From Temnothorax longispinosus (lineage: Eukaryota > Arthropoda > Insecta > Hymenoptera > Formicidae), in NCBI RefSeq assembly GCF_030848805.1, contig NC_092359.1, positions 15,303,102 through 15,367,101 on the forward strand: DNA of 64,000 nt, given 5' to 3'. This document shows positions 1 to 12,600 of the stretch, in pieces. The notes below the pieces were generated by a model. That model was not told the origin of the DNA and made no database searches. It saw only the letters and a list, made by a program, of their open reading frames with translations. Within the stretch, counting starts at the first letter, position 1. Each line of letters begins with the position of its first letter. Made by a program: the position numbers and the translations under genes.

Positions 1-281
1 TTTTTCCCGTTGGCGTGATTACTCGTTACTTTCGAAAATTTGTCGCAAAGGAAATTCGTGGCTCCGCGTTTATCCCCTTAAAGTTTTGTGGAATTAGGGC
101 GCTGGCGATTCCGTTAGCGTAACTAGACTGTGTGGGAATAGTTGTATAAGTATGTTCCAGAAAAGAACACGTGGTATCCTTGTATTTTCGTCTAGAGGGG
201 AATAAAACGGTGACTGAAATTAATGGAATTACTTCGATCGAATCAGGGCAATTTTATTTCAGATTTTTACGTGTAGAAAAC

Positions 282-282
<1 letters not shown>

Positions 283-344
<62 letters not shown>
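283..344. repeat. (TA)n microsatellite
   Basis: About 60 bases of uninterrupted alternating T and A. Its read-through gives a false Tyr-Ile repeat peptide on the + strand. Confidence 0.97.
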
Positions 345-350
<6 letters not shown>

Positions 351-649
351 TTGTACATATGCGATTTCTATCGAAGTCAGTTACGCAACACGTATGATCA
401 TATAAACTTTCATCGATCGCAATTGCCTGGCTACAGGCTACTTATTTCATTGCTCCGCGACTCGCTGTTATCATACGACTGTGCATTTTGTCGGGCACAC
501 AATATCCGCTGCCGTCCTACGTTCCAGCAATTCCGGAGAGTATCAGTCTCGAAAGAATTTCAGTTCACGAAGAATTTCTTACGTAAAGCTGTCTCAGGAA
601 TGTTAAATAAATGAGTATGAGAAAAAGCCAACTAAGAGAGCGAAAAAAA

Positions 650-696
650 GAGAGAGAGAGAGAGAGAGGGGGAGAGAGAGGGGAGAGAGAGAGAGA
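650..696. repeat. (AG)n-rich microsatellite
   Basis: Purine tract of AG repeats interrupted by short G runs. Confidence 0.95.
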
Positions 697-962
697 TACG
701 TATTGGTATTCGCGTTTCACACACCTCCACTGCCTCGCAAATTTCTCGTCTTGGGCGACAAACGGCACGCAGCCCCTCTCAAGCTGGTAGGAGACACGAG
801 AAACATCCCTCGATCTCCACCATCCCCATCTCCTCTTCTCCCCCGGTCGCTTTCATAGTCCGCCAATGTAACTACAGCGTTCGTCTCTTTATGTAAATCG
901 GTCGAATCCACGTCGGGCAATAAAATGTAAAGCAGGAGTGTGCCGTGCGATTCCCTCCATCC

Positions 963-963
<1 letters not shown>

Positions 964-997
<34 letters not shown>

Positions 998-998
998 A
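964..998. repeat. (CGT)n trinucleotide repeat
   Basis: About twelve CGT units in a CpG-dense patch. It creates poly-Arg peptides on both strands that I do not regard as genes. Confidence 0.95.
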
Positions 999-2090
999 CC
1001 AAGCGCCCGCGCAACACCCTCCTGCCCCGTTCCCCGTCGCTACTGTACGACGGTGGCGTTTCTACCCCGGTGCACCTGGTACAAACTGGCAAGATAATAG
1101 TTGAGGAGAGGAGAAGAAAGAAGTTTCCGTGCGGCACACACGCCACCGTTCTCCGTCGCAGCAGCGGTCTCCGCTTCATGTGGCCGTTCTTGTCGAGTAT
1201 CGTATTGTATGATTTTCCTTCCTTTTTTCGGTAATACCGTTAGTGCGACCAGGCGAATTTATTGGCCATATCGCGGCAAAGACGCCGGTTTACTCTCATA
1301 CTTCGCGAGAGAAGTCCGCCGTTCGTCTTTCGCGAATTCCTTCGCGGCATTGTCGTTATATACGTTCGTTCTTTTGCTTTAGATTCTGCGGGACAGATTA
1401 TAAAAATAGTTGAACGATGTGCACAGAGCTCCCATAAGATAATGGTTATCACATTCTATTGTCGGATCGTTACGTTGTAAAATGTTAATTTTTACTTAAT
1501 CTTTTTAGAACTGCATAGAAGTTAGGAAAAAAGTTAGTTCTCCGAAAAGATTAAAATCTATGTTCTAAAAAAGAAACACAGTTTTGGATTCTTTTTCTCA
1601 ACATTTTAATCTCTATATACTACAATACAATATTAACATATCCTGTTTTTCAAAAACGCTTACAATTAAGAGCGCTTAGAAAAAAAACTATTATTGTAAG
1701 AATATTTTTCTCATGACGTTTCAGGAAAATAGTTTTTTCCAACGATTTGCAATAGCTTCACCGCTTCCGTTTAACTTTGAGTGAATGAGATAATAAACTT
1801 TCGCGATATTTCCTAAGCGATTTCTCGGTATATAACCCGGTCTTGGGAAGCGGCACGGTTAAGCCGGGAATAGATACTCGTGTACATGCGACACCTTCTC
1901 ACTTTTCTAGCCGCGCGGCTCGCCTCTGGGTGGAAGACTTCGCGCATGAATAGACCATGTACCTCGGCGCGCCTCTCCTCGGTACGTTGCGGATCCAGTT
2001 TTCCCGTACGTGGGCACGCCGGGCAACAGCATTCAGCGAAGCCAACGCATCGTTTCGCCGTGCATACGGGGGCGTTGTTATGGGCGGTTA

Positions 2091-2098
2091 TATAAAAG
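2091..2098 (+). promoter_or_regulatory. Candidate TATA box
   Basis: TATAAAAG in a GC- and CpG-rich context, the canonical metazoan TATA form. A start site would be expected about 30 bases downstream, near 2120-2125. No supported coding exon follows directly, so it could drive an untranslated first exon or be fortuitous. Confidence 0.25.
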
Positions 2099-5000
2099 CT
2101 AAAGAGCACACGGCCGGACCCCGTGTTCCACCCTCTGCTTCCGAAGACAGCAGCGTTGCCCTTCAATGCAATAAAGCCGACTCTCGTTGCGGAAATGCGG
2201 CACCGTGACAAACTCGTGAAATTTACCCAACGGCGCAACGTGTCGCGTGCGCGCGCGACTCGTAAAGAATATTACATATCGCGCGCTTATAATCATTATG
2301 AAAATAAACGTTCGCGCAGCGTTACGCGAAAGTTTTCTCGAGGAAAAACTGGGAAATTATGCGAACTTATTTTTCCGCTTCGCGGCACGGTCGTCTCGTT
2401 GCTCGTAACCGTTACAAAGAGCGATCATCGAATTATTAAACGGCGGCTTTCCCATCGCGCGACTATGTTAATGCACTGGCACGCTTCATAACAGTTAGGT
2501 AGTGCTAGGTTGAATTAATAAATATGTGCTTCAATCTTTTAGTTGCTTGCTCGGAGCAATATTTGTGATAACGGGGATAACGGAGATAACTTGCCACTGG
2601 TGAAGTTTATCTGAAAGTCGACGGTAGAATAGATCCGCGAGAAAGGAAGCTAGAAGTATAGCAATAGCGAAGTTCTACTTCTGCCAAAGGAATTTGGCGC
2701 CGAGTTTTTCTCGAGGGAAATTTTTAATCTCTTGATGGTGCGATCCCATTAAAGACCTTTTTCATTTGAGATTAGATTGAATATATATTAGTTGAGCTCC
2801 AAGTAGAAGAAATTCGTACTTCTAGCGGAAATAAAAAGTCGATATTTCGACGTTTCAATGATTTAATGGTTCCTTTTTAACGCTTCTCTATTTTTATATC
2901 AGTCTTTTTTCATATGTCACGTTTTTGGTTATCCGACGAATGATAGCCAGACGCTTTAATTAGAGCATCTTGTATAATACAAACTTGCGAGAGATTATAG
3001 CTGGATGCGCAACGAGAGTTCGTCTTTTATTCACAAGCTTCTGGCGATGAAAGCGGCATTTAAGCGACTTTTTCGCGATGCTGCAAAGATATGACACAAC
3101 GAGCCTCCCAAGACAAAGCTGACGATTTAATGTATACGGTCCGCGATGAAGGCGCAGCCGACGTCGGATTATGAAAATGATTGTCGCGGAAGCAGCAACG
3201 TGTGCGCTATAAAGAGCCGCGACTAATTGTTATGCTTCCCCTAATTCCTCGCGTAATGCGTCCCGACTCTGGCCCTGCGTATCTTTATGGTAATCTAGCG
3301 TTTTAGCGTCTTTTTGCCGGGCACGCTAGAGTCGTTTCTTCCTTCGGTGTCTTCGCGCCGCTACGATAATAAATGCCGCGAAAAGAATTACGATCGTCCC
3401 GGCAGGTCTCTAAATAAAAGCGCGAACAGTCTCTAGTTGGTGACGCATTAAGAGCTCCATTCTTTATAGATAAAATTATGTCTGTTTCGAGAGTTTATAC
3501 GAGCGGCACTTTTTGAAAAAGGAGTGATGGAAAGTGAAATTAATTATTAACACGAAGATAAACTTAAAGTACAATTATATTTTTGAATTCTCGCAACTTT
3601 TTGTAAAGTATGAAATGTATGCGCACGAATTAAATGATTAAGATGGATTTTTCTGTCTTTTTAGGTACTTTTATATACTTTTCTGATAATTTTATAATTT
3701 TTTTTAACAATTTGCTAATCAAGAATTCCAACGACATTAAGAAAGATATATACGAATATTAATTAATTGAAAAATAATATTTCGTCAACAGTATTATATT
3801 TCAGGTATACTTAGGGCATATTTAGCATGCGCCATTTAAACGTGAATCGCGTTTGGGTTGGTTTCACTTGACTCTCAATGTAAATCCATCATCATCGCGG
3901 AATCGGATTTTAACGAGATATTCGGAAGCATACTACGTACTTGCACATCGTCATTGTGAAAGTCGTATAAGTTCTAGTACCGTTTTGTTCAATGACAATC
4001 ACGTCGTTATTCCATCACATTCTACAATGACCATTGGTTTCTCGCTGATCTTTGATCGTCATCGTGTGTCAATCACTCGTTGTGCGATGACTCTATCACG
4101 GCGATTATTTTTGTTAAAAATGGAGTTACCTTTCAGCCAAGCAAAGATTTACAAGAGAAGAGAGAAATAGATAAAATTAAACCAGGCAATTAATAATGTA
4201 AAATTCAATATAAATTGAAGATCAATTCGACAGTCGGAATTTGAGTAAAATATGATGCAATTTACGGATTGGCAATACGGTGAATTAGTAAACTCTTTAC
4301 AGTTTACATTCACATGGCACTTGTATTTTGCATGTTAATATTATACAAATATCATTTTATTGTTGTATTTTGTAGCATATACGATTTTATAATCTTGACA
4401 CAGTCGTGGTTAAATATGTCGCGCGATATATTTAATCTAGATAAAGTATATGCGCGAGCGCAATTACGTTACATATTTTTAACTGGACGAATGTATTTCG
4501 ATTTAAAATAACTATAAATGTATGCGAAGCGTATTTATGAAGGCGCTAACGAGTTCTTCGGGCATACGTTTCAATTTACCATGCTCTAATATTATGCAAT
4601 GCATGTTTATATCGTCTCTTGCAAAAGTATCTCCTTCATAATTTATTTGCTGCTGCATTTTGTACGAAATAGTAATACGAGGCCGAATTTATTTTTATAG
4701 AATGCATACATGACCTATTATAACACATATACCTAATTCGTATATATTATATCTTCAAAAAATACATATTGTGTTCTAACCATTATTTTTCTGCAAAAAT
4801 ATAGATAGAATTTCTTCGTTTTTGCATTGAAAAGAATACCGGGATACATTATATTTGAAGCCACAATTTATTTTCGCGATACGTTGTTTTTGCACGCATT
4901 TTCATAGTAGGTATAGCGGAGAAGCAATATTTATGAAAACGTCAATAACTTTTCTGTACCTCTATATTATTTTTCAGTATTTTGATTTTCACGCTTTCAA

Positions 5001-5608
5001 GACTCGCCTTTCTTGTCCACTTTTATAATCTGTTTACTGCAATATTTTTCGCAGTATGTATATATATGTATATATATATATTGCTCGCTTCGCGCTATAT
5101 ATTATGACTTATTTTCGTCATGTCTCTTGTCGTACTTGACTGTCTCGATGATGAACGTCAACGTACGATATTAATCCGTTTTGCATATTCGCCTCTGCGG
5201 GATTCGATGGCGCGAACGTCAATCTTAACCGACTTTGATCTCGTTAAAGGCGGATTTGTTACGTAAATGCCACTTGCAGGAGCGAAAGAGCGCGTGTATA
5301 TTTAGCGCTGCTGAATCCGTTGGTGGCGAGAAGCCACTTCGATCCGTATGATGTTACATGGTTTCGTCTTGAGCTTAAGCTGTCTTTGGAGGTTCGAAGG
5401 TTTCGAACGTCGTATCTCTAAATTGTGGGAAACATCCACCGTCATATCGGGTCAATCCCGTGAGTTTATTTACCGGGAATAAGAAGCGATATACGTCACG
5501 ATTACGAAGATTTGCATTTTACTTATTGGCAAGAATTATTTTGAAACAATTTTATATTTTAAATATTCAACATTTTATATAGGTTTCTCTAATACTGTAT
5601 AGTGGAAT

Positions 5609-5633
5609 ATAATAATAATAATAATAATAATAA
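5609..5633. repeat. (AAT)n trinucleotide repeat
   Basis: About eight ATA/AAT units in AT-rich sequence. Confidence 0.9.
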
Positions 5634-6544
5634 GTATAATAAGTATAATATATTGGCATATATATTTTTAATATAATTTAAACGTTTAAAACGTTTTCAG
5701 TCTTGAATGGTTATTTTCATTTTTAATCAACGACCCGAACTGTTACATCGTTATCGATAATCTGTTGTCATTTTACTGGCAACCTTTTTATTCCACCCAT
5801 ACAGATTAAAATATACCGGCATAGTAAAGTACGCATGAACTTATAGACTGACCTGACATTTCATACAAAGTATGCTCGAGAGCGATATTGCGCCTCGGTG
5901 GAGAAATCAAGATATTTATTTTCTACGTCTGTACTTGCGTTATTTTCCTCTTTCGTATACGCGAGCAAATCGACGTACTATATGGAGAGTTTGTACGAGC
6001 CGGCTTATATATATATTTCAGTTAAGAGTAATATGTTTTTTTTTGTATAAATCCGGTGAGATGGTCTGTGGATTTTAGCTCGGCGTTCCAGCTGTATATA
6101 ATATGATACCCGGGGAATCCTTTGTCAATCCTTTGTTTCTATAATACGCGAAACATCGTACTTTGAACATTATATATAGTTACGCGAAGAATCCGCCGTA
6201 CTTTGCTCCATCGACGTCGAAGAGATATTCGGCAGATCTCTCTCTGAAATAAAATTGTAAAGTAATTCCTCTGTACAGATAAGTGAGATACAGTTTTTCG
6301 TAATCGTAGCACGCACACACTTTAATGATCTATCTCACCGTTCTTTTGCTCCGACGATTCCTTTTCCTTTATTCATGTTATTACCAGATTATCGGCCTTC
6401 TGCGTAACGATCCGTATAGCGAACCGATATTATGGCACGCGAGAAACGCCGATAATTACTCTCCCCGCACTGGAGACCCATACAAAAAAATTCTCTCGAT
6501 CCGATACTTCACAATATCATGCACGATCACGATTCATCTTGCAG

Positions 6545-6663
6545 ATCCTGGACGATACGCTTGTTTCGCGACGCGAGTCTGTTCAGCAAGGATGTATCCT
6601 TCGAGGGCACGAACGGACCGATATCTTTCGACACGTCGCATTCCTACGTCGGTACTGTTTTGG
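6545..6663 (+). CDS. ADAM10-like exon (prodomain strands)
   Basis: Acceptor CTTGCAG precedes it and donor GGTAAGT follows. The first base completes a codon; exit phase is 1. The peptide contains TIRLFRDASLFS and FDTSHSYVG, matching the ADAM10 prodomain pattern (RDxSLFS ... DTSHxYxG). Confidence 0.9.
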
Positions 6664-9600
6664 GTAAGTCTACTTATATCTTATCGTCTTCATCGATCGG
6701 AGAAAAGCAGAAATACATATAGCTCCTTAGCAGGTACTTCGATATAATCATCAATTATTATGATTAAATTGAGATAAGTGCATTATATTAGAATAAAATT
6801 GAATTTCGTATTCCTTTATGTAATTTTCATCTCATTACAAATCAATCAAATGAATCAAATTATTATCTCTCGCTGCATTATATATTATCGTTTTAATACC
6901 GCGGTTATTTTTGTGTTGAAATTATTTAACAATTTGGTCGACGCTGGTAACTCACCGCCACGGTTGTTATTAATTTAATATTTGCGCAATGATAACAGAA
7001 ATAGTATAACATAATATCATGGACTACTATGACGTAAATATTATGCGTTATCTTCATCTCTTTCTTTTATAAGAGATTATTCCACAAATTTTTAAAACGC
7101 AGTGATTATAATACTTAATTACTATTGGAAAATCTATTTTCTCGATATTTGTCCACGCATAGAAGACCGATTATTCGCATTGATTTAACGATAAGGCGCA
7201 AAACATGTGTGTCAAAGGAACTAATTACGCTGGCAGATAATGCCTCGACCGACCGAAGGGGATCTTGATTCGAGATTATCGGGATAATATCAACAATTCG
7301 ATAATCTCGAAGCTCTGTCTCTCTGTTTGTGTGTGTCTCTCCTTCTCTCTCTCTTTCTCTCTGTCTCTCTGTCCCTCGCCGCGTGTCAACGTTATAAAGC
7401 GGTGCAGTGAGAGCGCCGTTGATAGTCATTGCAGCAACTAGATCAATATTTATACACGCTCACTCCGCGTACCGGAATTACATTGCGTAAACGAGGCGTA
7501 TTACCGTCATTAAGCCGGCGCGGCACCGCGCGATCGCGGACGAAAGAGTTAGTGTCGGCACATTTCGAGATTAGGCGTGGTATTATACGCCGACGAGCGC
7601 GCGCCTGTCCGCGGACAAAGTAATTAGCCATCAGTATCCCTCAACTTCAGCTTCGTGATGGATAGCGTGCGGCCGCCCGCGTCCGCTATTCCGAGGCGGT
7701 TTCCGTCGGCACATGTGCACGGCTGCGCGTTCGCTACTCGCGAAGAGCAAGCTTCGGCGCACCTGAGGGTGCCTTGTTTAATCCTCCTATAAGATGCACT
7801 CTATCCATTTTCACATTACTGAAAGGTTTCAATCTGATTATAATTGAACACTGGTTTCTTAAATCGACACGTGGTGAAATTGCAAATTGCGTTAAAACAA
7901 GTCTCAATTTAATGAAGAGTTGAAAACATAAAGCATATTATAGCTAAATGTTGTCAGCGAAATTTTGCTAATATTATAACGAATGTGTTTTATTGTGAAT
8001 GTGATTATCGAATGTTATTTTTCAGAATTTATGAACAGTCGAGTCGAGTCGAGGAGCATCGGCAAATTTTATAATTGTCATAATAATTTATATTTAATTT
8101 AATATTATTTTTTGAATATATCTATAACATGTAACTATTTTAATAAATTAAGCCGTACATTATATAATGCCGTACTTGAGTTTAAACGAAAAAAAAAGTT
8201 TCATAATTTTTATCGGTTTTTCTAAACCCACAGGGGTTTCAACATATATAAACAACGAAAATATTATCTCAAAACTCGAAAGTTACGCTCAAAACTGGTT
8301 TCTACTATCTTTACATAGTGGTCTTCCGGGATATCCTTTATATCTTAATAAGCCAATATTCCCAAAACTGCATACGTGACAAGTGAATTATATGCAACAC
8401 GCACGGGGTTATTTTAACTCCCAAAGTGCATCAGAGGATTAACGCTTTGTTTAACGTCATTGCATAACCGCAGATGGTTTTCCGGCTGAATACGATTTCA
8501 GTAATTCATTGAGCACGCCCTCGTTAGTTCGCGTCGCTAATGTGCCCATAAATAATCGAGTTTGTTCCGTGTTACGCGAGTCAGTCCCCGTATGAGAGCG
8601 TCTGCTGAAATAATCCTTCTTGATTGGTCCTTACAAAAACATTATAGTGATTTATTGATACCGTACCTAGTTATATCCGTGTAATTAACTCGGCGTACGG
8701 ATATAGGACATCGCGGGAAGTTACGACTAGAAATCTTACGCTTAACTTGACGAGTGTGGGAAAAAACATAGACGCTATATGCGTTCATAATTTTCAACAT
8801 GAAACATCCTGATAATTAAACTTCGAAGAGAAAGTTTGTCGAAGTAACGTTGACGTTAAATTAGTCAAAGTAAAAGCTTTTTTTGCCGTGTATACATTAT
8901 TAGAACTCGTACCCTCTGTTTTATTAAATTCCTTCGAGTCGATCGCTTTTAATATTTTGTAATTTAAATTGTATTTTTTCAATAAGTAAAAATTGCTTCC
9001 AAACTATTGCAGCTTTTTTAAATCTCTTATTACCCACTTTCAGAATCGTTTATATAATGGGTTTGTATATCTGCCACTAACAATAATAATACAATAGAAT
9101 GTACAATCTGCTAATACTATTTCGAGTTAGGTAATATTATCACTTATTTCCTCCGGGTAGTAAAAGAGATTGAAGCTTATAGTAAATAATAAACCAATAA
9201 TAAGAGGAAGAGTAATAATAATAGGCAAGCTCTCGTGCAATGCAAGACTGAAAGAGTCGGTTAGATCGATCGGCGACGCCCTGATGCACGCCCAACCGGT
9301 ATCAAATATTCCCCTCGTAACTTTTCGCGACTCTCGTCGCAACCCGGAGCGAAATCGAGAAATAAATTTCGCGTTCGAACGAGCGTATCTCGAAGCGGGT
9401 CGCGTGCGCCTCGTCGCCGCGAACGCATCGGAATGCGCGGCGTACAACAACGGAAATGCAGGCCGCGCGCCGTCCTCGATTTCAATTCGAAATTATTTGA
9501 GTGCCGCGCGCGTGAATTGCGCGAAATACTGTTTGGCGCATTGCGAAGGGAGCCATTTCATCCGGATTCTGGAAAAAAAGCTCTCGAAATTTTGTATCGC

Positions 9601-12600
9601 GAGCCCGGCAGGGATTCCTCCGTTGTTATTACGCGCGTTTCCCTCGCATCTGCACTGATAACGCAGATACGTTATACAATTTATAAAAATCATCGTCGCT
9701 GTGACGGTGCGACGGTTTTTTCTTTGTTTAGTATAGGCATCGCCGAATATTGTTAACGGTTATTGTTGCACGATACCGATTTTCCGCGGATCATATAGTC
9801 AATTGACATGAGATTTCTGAATAGCACGTTACCTTACGCCCGTCGCCACTCGCCGCATTAAACTAGGAATCTTATTTTCGTCATAGACGGCTACGACGAC
9901 GGCGTCGTTGTCGTAGTCGTCCTCTTCGTTTGGAATCGTGCCAGATTCCCCTATTGGAGATACACGCGTGCGGTTACTGTGTCGGTGAGGTCACGAATAA
10001 GGGGGTAGTACAGACCATAGACTTTCGGTGGGAAATAAACGTTCGTCCACGGTTGTGACTAGAACCATCGGAACCACGGATTTAACGAGTGAAGGATTTA
10101 TAAATCGGTCCTTTTCGTAACGAGTCCTTTTCTACGATTTTCGCGGATCGCAATCGTTTGTTTTCATGTAATAAAAGTACTATAGCGTTTTGCGTTTATT
10201 TTTACAAGCTGCTATGTTAATAATTGCGCTCGTTGAGAAAATAAGCAAGTAAACACTAAATAGCCAATAATTTCGTTTATACGTCTCTTATTCTTTTTCC
10301 ATGAAGATATTTTCTTTAATATCAGAAACAATATCGCAATTGCAAGCACTTGAGAATTTTCTGTTTTTGTAGATAAATAAAAATATTATTTATCGTTAAT
10401 ACACGGAGAGAATTTTTTGTTATATTTTACCCTTAAATTCACTACAAACTTTGGGACAACTTGGCAACCAAGGAATTTTTAAAATATACAAAAGACATTT
10501 TACAAACAACGTGATAAAAATTACCAAGCAGATTGGTAAATTTTGAAAAATTATTGAAATTCCCTAGATATATTTTAGTAAAATTAATCAAACATTTTAT
10601 ATTTTAATGTAATAGATATTAATATTTTTTATTACGGTAGATATTAATCAGAATAGCTCGCATAAAATTCTCGGTGCGGTACATATCCCACAATGGCCAC
10701 AACTACCATGATTTCAGGGTAAATTTTAAAAGAAAATTCTCTCCGTGTAGTGTGGGATATTATAGGGGTCAAATTCATACAGATGTTTAACTTATAAATA
10801 TTATTTTAAATACGATTTCATGTCCGGGTTAGTTCGTATACGAGTCGTGACTTTACTTCAGTCCGTTCCGGCGACTCCAAATTTCGATTACTAATTTAAA
10901 AAAAAATTTCCTCGTGAGAGTTAACGGTTAGATTGACAAAAATGTAACTACGGTATTGTCTGAATTGACGATGGTTGATACTAGTGCAACGTCCGAGCCC
11001 CGTAAGCATTCTAGCATGGACCGCAGGTGGACACATACATCGGACAATAGGAGCAGACGGAGAGGGGGGGGAGAGAGAGAAGGGTCCGCGTGGTATAATT
11101 TCGGCGTATGGCGAACTAAACGTAACCGCAAGCTCGTGAACGGGCCAGAAACTTGATCGTGAATGCGGCTCCGTCGTCTCGGCGGATCGTGAATCGTGAA
11201 CGATCCGTCGCCGCCGTCGTTTCGACGATCGGGATTGCGGGGAAGTTGTACCCGGCCGTAATAGCTCCTTGCCGTGGGTAATATCCGAACGTCGTAGTCT
11301 TCACTTCGACGACTTAGGCCGCGGTTACGGCGTCGTACGCGAGTTTCCAACGAGCTTTCTTGCACGCCGACAAATTTCTACCGGGAAATCCGTTGGAACC
11401 GAGAGTTGCATTCCGATTCATTTATTATTGTAATTGCATCCGCGAGTTGAGATATAATTACGATTCCATCGAGTCTATCTGGCATTCACTTCAGCATTTG
11501 ATTACAGCCGTGGTATTAGGTTCATTTCAACTATGATATATTAATCATATCCGTTTTATTAACGTCGGCGGTCGTCATTGCGACACAATTAGCCGAGACG
11601 CATCTAAAATTATAGTCCCATTAAATTATTTGCATTTGCTTCAATATACATTTTACTCGACGGAATAATTAATTAATTTATCGATTAATTAATTATTTAT
11701 TTATTATTAACAAAGGAGATAAGAGTACTAGTGGACCAAGCTGGATGTACATTACACATGTTAGATATTATAAATTAAAGATAAACAATGATGTGACAAA
11801 CGTTTCGACCTGAAACAAAGTCATCTTCAGTGCGCGATGATGGAAACGATATTTACATAAATAAGTCGTTAAACATTTATTCATAAAATATAAAAACACA
11901 ATAGAAATTTGATACTCCGCCTGTAATTTTAAACTTATCTTCTTTTATGTAGAATGACTGGTGAATTCATTGAGACTGATGTATATGTCAAAATCCTATA
12001 TTCTATCTAACCTCCTATATTATACATTTTAACATACTTAATTAATGATCTTAATTTATTAATATTAATCTTCTTAATTATATTATTTGGAATATCACCA
12101 TAAATCGATTTAGGACAGGATCCAAAATAATTCTTATAGGTAACTTAAGGATTATATTTCTGTTACTACACTGCATGCGGATTATAGCATGGTGAACGCG
12201 CATAGGAATTTGCCGATCAGAACTAATTAAATGTGTCGAGATAAGTGGAGGTAATTACACGCTACGTGATCAGATCTCGCGTTTACAGAGTATTCCGGAA
12301 CTTTGCATTCCCCATTGAATACTATGGATATATACGAATATATTACGATCTAATAAATGATAATTATTTTGAAGACAGACCATAACGTTTTTATAGATAA
12401 TCGACAACTAAAAACTTTTTACGAAGAGCTCCGTGAATGCAAGTAGATAACAGAACTTTTTAAGTATAGTTCCAAGCAAATTAACAGAAACGTAATTTGC
12501 GATAAATTTATGAGTGCTTACGAGTGCAGTCAATTTAATTTTGACAATGATGAAGAAATTATTGCGAGCACAGAATTTATTTAAAAACGCAGTCCACAGC

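Larger units (their letters stand above)
1..6544. other. Region upstream of the first recognised exon; no supported gene
   Basis: No reading frame here has recognisable protein similarity. The stretch holds microsatellites (separate entries), CpG-dense patches around 700-1250 and 1850-2480, a TATA-like site near 2091 and otherwise AT-rich sequence. It is probably intron or upstream flank of the ADAM10-like gene whose first visible exon begins at 6545 in mid-codon. I looked for the N-terminal ADAM10 exon (signal peptide and the region just before the prodomain strands) and did not find it. Confidence 0.6.

Noticed and set aside
171..614. Reading frame with a long Ile-Tyr repeat
   Set aside because: It is the (TA)n microsatellite read through; the rest has no recognisable protein.
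889..1234. Poly-Arg frames on both strands
   Set aside because: Produced by the (CGT)n repeat in a CpG-rich patch.
1501..1730. Short inverted repeats around TTTTTAGAAC and AAAACTATT
   Set aside because: Only 10-16 bases of imperfect AT-rich match, expected by chance in such sequence.
9127..9756. Long overlapping frames on both strands
   Set aside because: CpG-rich sequence with few stop codons; no domain, no splice context, both strands equally open.
11785..11840. Hammerhead ribozyme
   Set aside because: The core CTGATGA is not present; only a loosely similar CTGAAGATGA with GAAAC, so no ribozyme is claimed.
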